From Numida meleagris (taxonomy: Eukaryota; Chordata; Aves; Galliformes; Numididae), in the NCBI RefSeq assembly GCF_002078875.1, contig NC_034411.1, forward strand, positions 51,289,695-51,353,694: a stretch of 64,000 bases of DNA, written 5' to 3'. Below the pieces are notes generated by a model, which saw nothing but the letters and a program-made list of their open reading frames with translations, searched no databases and was not told the DNA's origin. The position numbers were made by a program, and so were the translations under genes. Shown piece by piece: positions 61,201 through 64,000 of this stretch. The stretch's first letter is position 1, and each line of letters opens with the position of its first letter.

Positions 61201-63993
61201 GATGGGGCATCCACCACCTCCCTGGGCAACCTGTTCCAGTGCGTCACCACCCTCTGAGTGGAAAAACTTCCTCCTAATATCTAACCTAAATCTCCCCTGT
61301 CTCAACTTAAAACCATTCCCCCTTGTCCTATCGCTATCTACCCTCACAAACAATGTTTATATGCTCCCTTAACATATACATAACATAATATGTCCATATG
61401 TCCGTAACATATACGTAGCTGTTTGCACCCATCTAGAATCAGCCAACCTAGCTCTCTCTGGGAAGAAACTCATGTGCAAGATACAGAATAACCTGCTCCT
61501 ACAAACAGTATCAGGTTGCCAGTTTGCTCCAGAGAACTGCTGGATTTTAACAGGATAGATGTGAGCCATTCAGCTCAGCTTCTGTCCTGAGACTGTCCCC
61601 CATGTGGACTACAAGGACAGCACAGATACCTTCTCTATGCCTGACTGCTGGTGCATATTGAGTAGCTGAAGATTGGGGTTATCTCAACTACTCACATGAA
61701 TGAAATGCACTCTTAATTGTCTATACTCATAAAAAATAATGAAGGTAGCAGTTTTCTCTAAGAGTGTCTGACTAGGCTAGAGAACTGTGACAGTGCTAGC
61801 TTTGAAGATATGATGTGGGACTCTGTGCTACTTTCTACCTTTCCTTCCTCTAAATTGTTTAGGGCTTGGATTTAAGTCATAACTTATGGCATACTCAATG
61901 TCTGCAGGCAAAACTGAAAGGATTAAGGGAGGAGAAAAAAATTTGTTCAGTTGTTACTTTAAGAAGTGCTAGAAAATAACATCATAACAGTCTCAACATA
62001 CAGAGCCACTCCACCACCCCTCCTTCCTTGCCTATCCTTCCTGAAGAGCTTGTAGCCATCCATCGCAGCACTCCAGTCATGGGAGCGATCCCACCATGTT
62101 TCCGTAATGGCAACTAGGTCATAGTTTGCCTGCCGCACAAAGGCTTCCAGCTCATCCTGTTTCAGTCTGGAGAAGAGGAGGCTCAGGGGAGACCTCATCG
62201 CTCTCTATAACTACCTGAAGGGAGGTTGTAGTGAGCTGGGGGTCAGCCTCTTCTCTCTTGTAACTAGTGACAGGACGAGGGGGAATGGCTTCAAGTTGCG
62301 CCAGGGGAGATTTAGGCTGGACATTAGGAAATACTACTTTTCTGAAAGAGTGGTCAGACGCTGGAACAGGCTGCCCAGGGAGGTGGTTGAGTCGCCGTCC
62401 CTGGAGGTGTTCAAGAAACGTTTAGATATAGCGTTGAGAGACCTGGTTTAGTGGGGTTATGTTGGTGGTAGGTGCATGGTTGGACTGGGTGATCTTGTAG
62501 GTCTTTTCCAACCTAGCTAATTCTATGATTCTATGAAAACATACGCTGGAAGTGAGTGACTGACTTCTCACAGTCACAGCTGCTTTTGTAAGATGCTTGA
62601 GTTCTGGAAGAGAAATTGATAGTATCAGCCTCAATTACTTTACAGTATTGCCATTGCTACTGGAGTTATTCTTTAGCTTTTGCATTGTTGCTGCTAGGGT
62701 ACTGTCATTGTTTCATAGTGACTTACATGTCACTGCTATCTGGATCCTTTCTTTGCTTTTAAGGCACATTTTTATTTTATATGCCCTCTTTCTCTCTCTT
62801 CTCTTCCATCAGTAACTCCAAGTATTCTGAAGGCCATGTCAGAGCGTCAGTTTGAATTCACAAGCTTCAAGCGTGTTCGTGTTGCCATGGGGACCTGGAA
62901 TGTGAATGGGGGGAAGCAGTTTCGAAGCAACATCCTCGGTACCAGTGAGCTGACAGACTGGCTGCTGGATTCTCCAAAGCTCTCTGGAGTTTCTGAATTT
63001 CAGGGTAAGACTTCAAAGTCAAAACATGCATTTTGGTATTGCAATAGCTATTGCATTTCTAGGGACTGCAGGTCAGAACACCAGGTTTGACCAGCTGTTC
63101 CTTTCAGAATCAGTGCATCGTCCTGGAGGGCATTTTCTGCCCACCCTAAAGGATGTATTCAGCCCCATTTAGACCTGCACAACCTATCCTGCATCCCACG
63201 TTTTGTTCTATTCCTCAGTTTCTCCATCGTTGGTTCTTCATTTTGAGGAAACCCCAACCCTTTAAACAGTGGGCAGACATGATGGGTCAGCTGATGTACT
63301 TGATACTATTATAGGACAGAATTTGATCCTTTGTGTTTTACTAGGGTGATATTCATACACTTGGATCAGGGAAAGCAGAGTCACTGTGCTCTAGAGTGAC
63401 CTAATCTATGAAGATAAGAAACTTCCATAAAGTAGCAGATAAATTTACACTGAGAGGGAAGGGACATACTGGTGTATAGACAGTAAGTTCAGATGGACTT
63501 GGTGTCAAAAAAAAATAAAAGGAAAAGGATAGGCAAGTTGGGCAAAAAGTGGGTGAAAAAATGGCGGGTAGTGGAGGTGTTGTGTCCTTCGTATATTTGG
63601 GGTGAGAGAGGGAGGATACTGAATATTTTTTCATCTTAACACTGCTACAGTATAGTGCTTTGTTCTGAACTGCTTTCTGCAAGAGAGTTGGAGACCAACT
63701 GGTGGGAGAAAGGCAGGAAAAAAGCTGGGAGGAACTGCAGGGGTTGTTTTGTGAGATTAGATTAAAGGATTAATGAATATGTATAAGCTTGGCAGGGAAT
63801 ATACAAGACAGAACTACAGGAATGATCTCTGACATAAATTAGAAAACAAGTTATTAGAAGCAACAGTAAGGTAGTAATTCTTGTATGACTTTTTCCCCTT
63901 CTCAACAGATGATGAGCACTGCCCTCCTGACATATTTGCAGTGGGATTTGAAGAGATGGTTGAATTAAGTGCTGGGAACATTGTAAATGCCAG
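21624..63993 (+). CDS. SYNJ2: Synaptojanin 2, 5' part (13 coding exons seen; 3' end beyond window)
   Basis: Synaptojanins are dual phosphoinositide phosphatases. The Sac domain removes 3-, 4- and some 5-phosphates, and the central domain hydrolyses the 5-phosphate of PI(4,5)P2 and PI(3,4,5)P3 at endocytic membranes. Thirteen exons (join 21624-21744, 30687-30773, 38510-38780, 41068-41293, 51597-51680, 53608-53669, 56471-56567, 59328-59500, 59908-59989, 60212-60361, 60465-60630, 62813-63004, 63909-63993) splice in frame to 598 codons plus two bases. The N-terminus is [10 protein letters not shown]. The Sac domain spans roughly residues 120-440, with catalytic CLDCLDRT at 384-391. The 5-phosphatase domain opens with GTWNVNG at 533-539 and [17 protein letters not shown] at 578-594. 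The SYNJ2-type residues ([37 protein letters not shown]) rule out SYNJ1. The ATG has a full GCCATGG context. The RNA-recognition-like and proline-rich regions are not in the window. Confidence 0.97.
23201..23251 (+). mobile_element. CR1 3'-terminal remnant
   Basis: About 50 bases: GTTAGACTCGATGATCTC, then AAGGTCCCTTCCAACCCC and CAGTTCTGTGG. This is the extreme 3' end of a forward CR1. Confidence 0.75.
28930..29327 (+). mobile_element. CR1 3' fragment
   Basis: Forward CR1: GGGGCTGTTCAGCCTGGAGA, TTTAGGTTAAATATAAGG, GAACGGGTTGCCCAGGGAGG, GTTGGACTAGATGGCC and the terminal ATTCTATGATTCTATGG. The 5' end is truncated near 28930. Confidence 0.92.
30687..30773 (+). CDS. SYNJ2: SYNJ2 coding exon 2
   Basis: Completes codon 41 (T) and encodes [20 protein letters not shown] onward to QLKS, ending one base into codon 70. 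The acceptor is TTCTCAG and the donor is G|GTGAGT. It is close to the human SYNJ2 segment APEEKEVIKGQYGKLTDAYG. Confidence 0.96.
30774..38509 (+). other. SYNJ2: SYNJ2 intron 2
   Basis: A 7.7-kb AT-rich intron. It holds one reverse CR1 at 34333-34702. 31344-31583 is open on both strands without a recognisable product. The segment at 36530-36800 is richer in GC than its surroundings but shows no named feature. Nothing else was recognised. Confidence 0.8.
34333..34702 (-). mobile_element. CR1 3' fragment
   Basis: Reverse CR1 beginning with its tail TCATAGAATCATAGAATGG. It continues through CCAGCCTGGCCTTGAATGC and ACTTGTTCCAGTGTCTCAC and ends in the conserved part read on the reverse strand as [10 protein letters not shown]. 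Compared with other copies a middle block is missing after about 34566, where the segment for FKLR jumps to the SCIKR segment, so this copy has an internal deletion. Confidence 0.9.
38510..38780 (+). CDS. SYNJ2: SYNJ2 coding exon 3
   Basis: Residues 70-159 plus two bases, including [20 protein letters not shown] and [20 protein letters not shown]. It enters the Sac domain. The acceptor is TTCTAG and the donor is TG|GTTAGT, less usual but phase-correct (the W codon is split TG+G). Confidence 0.96.
38781..41067 (+). other. SYNJ2: SYNJ2 intron 3
   Basis: A 2.3-kb AT-rich intron with an A-rich run near 39863-39888. No repeat family or gene was recognised. Confidence 0.8.
41068..41293 (+). CDS. 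SYNJ2: SYNJ2 coding exon 4
   Basis: Residues 160-235: the W split codon, then [40 protein letters not shown] and [16 protein letters not shown]. This is the core of the Sac domain N-terminal half. The acceptor is TTTGCAG and the donor is CAG|GTAAGT. Confidence 0.97.
41833..41851 (+). repeat. TTTC microsatellite
   Basis: About four to five tandem CTTT units. Confidence 0.8.
43522..43908 (+). mobile_element. CR1 3' fragment (left member of a tail-to-tail pair)
   Basis: Forward CR1: GGGCTGGAGCACTTCTGCTA, TTCAGCCTGGAGAAGACAAG, ACAGGTTGCCCAGAGAAGC and the terminal CTGTTCTGTGATTCTA. The family's usual QEGxxLF-encoding part has small deletions. Confidence 0.9.
43929..44070 (-). mobile_element. CR1 3'-terminal fragment (right member of a tail-to-tail pair)
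   Basis: Reverse CR1 beginning AGAATCACAGAATGGCTTGG and truncated after about 140 bases. It faces the preceding forward CR1 with about 20 bases between the tails. Confidence 0.88.
46942..47945 (-). mobile_element. CR1 retrotransposon, about 1 kb with reverse-transcriptase end
   Basis: Reverse CR1 with its tail at 46942 (ATCATAGAATCATAGAATGG). Translation on the reverse strand gives [20 protein letters not shown] (the reverse-transcriptase catalytic DD in the form FADD), [20 protein letters not shown] and [20 protein letters not shown]. Open frames of 106 and 193 codons survive, so it is less decayed than the copy at 4413-5706. It is 5' truncated near 47945 inside the RT domain and cannot move on its own. 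Confidence 0.93.
51597..51680 (+). CDS. SYNJ2: SYNJ2 coding exon 5
   Basis: Residues 236-263: [20 protein letters not shown] and FWEQPGLQ, a hallmark Sac-domain block. The exon is phase 0 at both ends. The acceptor is TTTGCAG and the donor is CAG|GTAAAC. Confidence 0.97.
51681..53607 (+). other. SYNJ2: SYNJ2 intron 5
   Basis: A 1.9-kb intron with one reverse CR1 3' fragment at 52939-53240. No other feature was recognised. Confidence 0.8.
52939..53240 (-). mobile_element. CR1 3' fragment
   Basis: Reverse CR1 starting with a degraded tail (AGTATCATGGGATGGTTTGG). It continues through CCATCCAGCCTGGCCTTGAA and CAACCTGTTCCAGTGTCTCA and is 5' truncated near 53240. Confidence 0.9.
53608..53669 (+). 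CDS. SYNJ2: SYNJ2 coding exon 6
   Basis: Residues 264-283 plus two bases: [20 protein letters not shown], then the split R codon. The acceptor is ATTTTAG and the donor is AG|GTAAGC. It differs from human SYNJ2 by one residue. Confidence 0.97.
53670..56470 (+). other. SYNJ2: SYNJ2 intron 6
   Basis: A 2.8-kb intron without recognisable transposon or gene. An A-run lies near 56385-56398 and a TTTTG repeat at 56421-56448, just upstream of the acceptor. Confidence 0.8.
56471..56567 (+). CDS. SYNJ2: SYNJ2 coding exon 7
   Basis: Completes R284 and encodes [20 protein letters not shown] and [12 protein letters not shown] to residue 316. The acceptor is ACTGTAG and the donor is AAG|GTAAAA. Confidence 0.97.
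56568..59327 (+). other. SYNJ2: SYNJ2 intron 7
   Basis: A 2.8-kb intron. No repeat family or additional gene was recognised. Confidence 0.8.
59328..59500 (+). CDS. SYNJ2: SYNJ2 coding exon 8
   Basis: Residues 317-373 plus two bases: [40 protein letters not shown] and [16 protein letters not shown]. Part of the Sac domain just before the catalytic loop. The acceptor is TAAACAG and the donor is CG|GTGAGT. Confidence 0.97.
59501..59907 (+). other. SYNJ2: SYNJ2 intron 8
   Basis: A short intron (407 bases) with nothing recognisable apart from its splice sites. Confidence 0.85.
59908..59989 (+). CDS. SYNJ2: SYNJ2 coding exon 9 (Sac catalytic motif)
   Basis: Residues 374-401: [20 protein letters not shown] and VQSFIALE. 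It carries the CX5R(T/S) Sac phosphatase loop with C384 as nucleophile and R390 intact, so Sac activity is expected. The acceptor is CCAAAG and the donor is GAG|GTAAGT. Confidence 0.97.
60212..60361 (+). CDS. SYNJ2: SYNJ2 coding exon 10
   Basis: Residues 402-451: [20 protein letters not shown], then [20 protein letters not shown] and ALEGKHK. This is the end of the Sac domain. The exon is phase 0 at both ends, with acceptor CCCCAG and donor AAG|GTAAGG. The preceding intron is 222 bases and the following one only 103. Confidence 0.97.
60465..60630 (+). CDS. SYNJ2: SYNJ2 coding exon 11
   Basis: Residues 452-506 plus one base: [35 protein letters not shown] and onward to DHTALL. It links the Sac and 5-phosphatase domains. 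The acceptor is ATGTAG and the donor is G|GTAAGG. Confidence 0.97.
61061..61360 (-). mobile_element. CR1 3' fragment
   Basis: Reverse CR1 beginning TCATAGAATCATAGAATGGC. Its first 160 or so bases closely match the copy at 46942, including AGAGCCATGTCCAGTCTGGC, so both belong to the same subfamily. It stops abruptly at about 61360. Confidence 0.92.
62000..62159 (-). mobile_element. Inverted CR1 endonuclease segment
   Basis: Read on the reverse strand it gives [20 protein letters not shown], then [18 protein letters not shown] and [10 protein letters not shown]. This is the apurinic-type endonuclease part of CR1 ORF2, with the ITETWWD motif intact. It joins directly, head to head, to the forward 3' CR1 piece at 62160. 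The left edge near 62000 is approximate. Confidence 0.88.
62160..62541 (+). mobile_element. CR1 3' end joined to an inverted 5' piece
   Basis: Forward CR1: TTTCAGTCTGGAGAAGAGGA, CTGGAACAGGCTGCCCAGGG, GGTGATCTTGTAGGTCTTTT and the terminal AATTCTATGATTCTATG. The 3' end is complete. The 5' side meets the inverted endonuclease segment, with all sequence between (including the reverse transcriptase) absent. Confidence 0.92.
62813..63004 (+). CDS. SYNJ2: SYNJ2 coding exon 12
   Basis: Residues 507-570 plus one base: [40 protein letters not shown] and [18 protein letters not shown]. It opens the inositol 5-phosphatase domain (GTWNVNG). The acceptor is CCATCAG and the donor is G|GTAAGA. Confidence 0.97.
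63005..63908 (+). other. SYNJ2: SYNJ2 intron 12
   Basis: A 0.9-kb intron. No repeat or gene was recognised. Confidence 0.85.
63909..63993 (+). CDS. SYNJ2: SYNJ2 coding exon 13
   Basis: Residues 571-598 plus two bases: [20 protein letters not shown] and SAGNIVNA. It contains the metal-binding glutamate motif of the 5-phosphatase family (GFEEMVEL). The acceptor is CAACAG and the donor is AG|GTAAGG seven bases from the window edge. Confidence 0.97.
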
Positions 63994-64000
63994 GTAAGGT

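Larger units (their letters stand above)
60631..62812 (+). other. SYNJ2: SYNJ2 intron 11
   Basis: A 2.2-kb intron holding a reverse CR1 (61061-61360), a short AT-rich ACATATACATAAC-like stretch (61361-61420), and a forward CR1 with an inverted 5' piece (62000-62541). The rest is unremarkable. Confidence 0.8.

Noticed and set aside
21624..63993. Assignment as SYNJ1 with PAXBP1 upstream
   Set aside because: The N-terminus MALSKG, the block [20 protein letters not shown] and the upstream SNX9 exons all fit SYNJ2 at the 6q25-type locus, not the SYNJ1 locus.

Overview
The window looks like nuclear DNA of a bird, most likely a galliform such as chicken. It carries many CR1 retrotransposon copies in both orientations (tails of the ATTCTATG type), one ERV-type solo LTR fragment, and two vertebrate genes with GT-AG introns. 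No CRISPR array, tRNA, rRNA, operon or phage-like feature was seen, and nothing here convincingly looks like an undescribed biological system. The most open question is an unexplained coding-like frame inside an SNX9 intron.

Layout, all on the + strand unless stated. (1) 1-8825: the 3' end of SNX9, with the last three coding exons at 658-772, 2146-2237 and 6854-6901 (TAG stop) and a long 3' UTR. The three exons encode 84 residues that align without gaps to the C-terminal BAR-domain end of vertebrate SNX9. (2) 8826-21150: an intergenic spacer of about 12 kb with three CR1 copies, an LTR fragment, a 27-base poly-T and no recognised gene. (3) 21150-22240: a CpG-rich promoter and first exon. (4) 21624-63993: the first 13 coding exons of SYNJ2 (synaptojanin 2), with every splice phase matching. 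They encode 598 full codons: the whole Sac phosphatase domain with an intact CX5R(T/S) motif, and the start of the inositol 5-phosphatase domain. The gene continues beyond the right edge of the window.

SNX9 is a PX-BAR protein that works with dynamin and N-WASP at clathrin-coated pits. Synaptojanins remove phosphates from PI(4,5)P2 and related lipids during coat shedding. The two genes are adjacent and point the same way, as in human 6q25.3, so this is a conserved syntenic block whose products act in the same membrane-traffic pathway. That the pairing matters functionally is only inference.

Structural points worth a second look: a 132-codon open frame in an SNX9 intron with a splice acceptor in the right phase; a perfect 26-bp palindrome at the truncated end of a CR1; a CR1 at 62000-62541 whose endonuclease piece is inverted against its 3' end, as twin priming would produce; a tail-to-tail CR1 pair that could form a hairpin; and a 27-base poly-T beside a possible reverse-strand transcript end.
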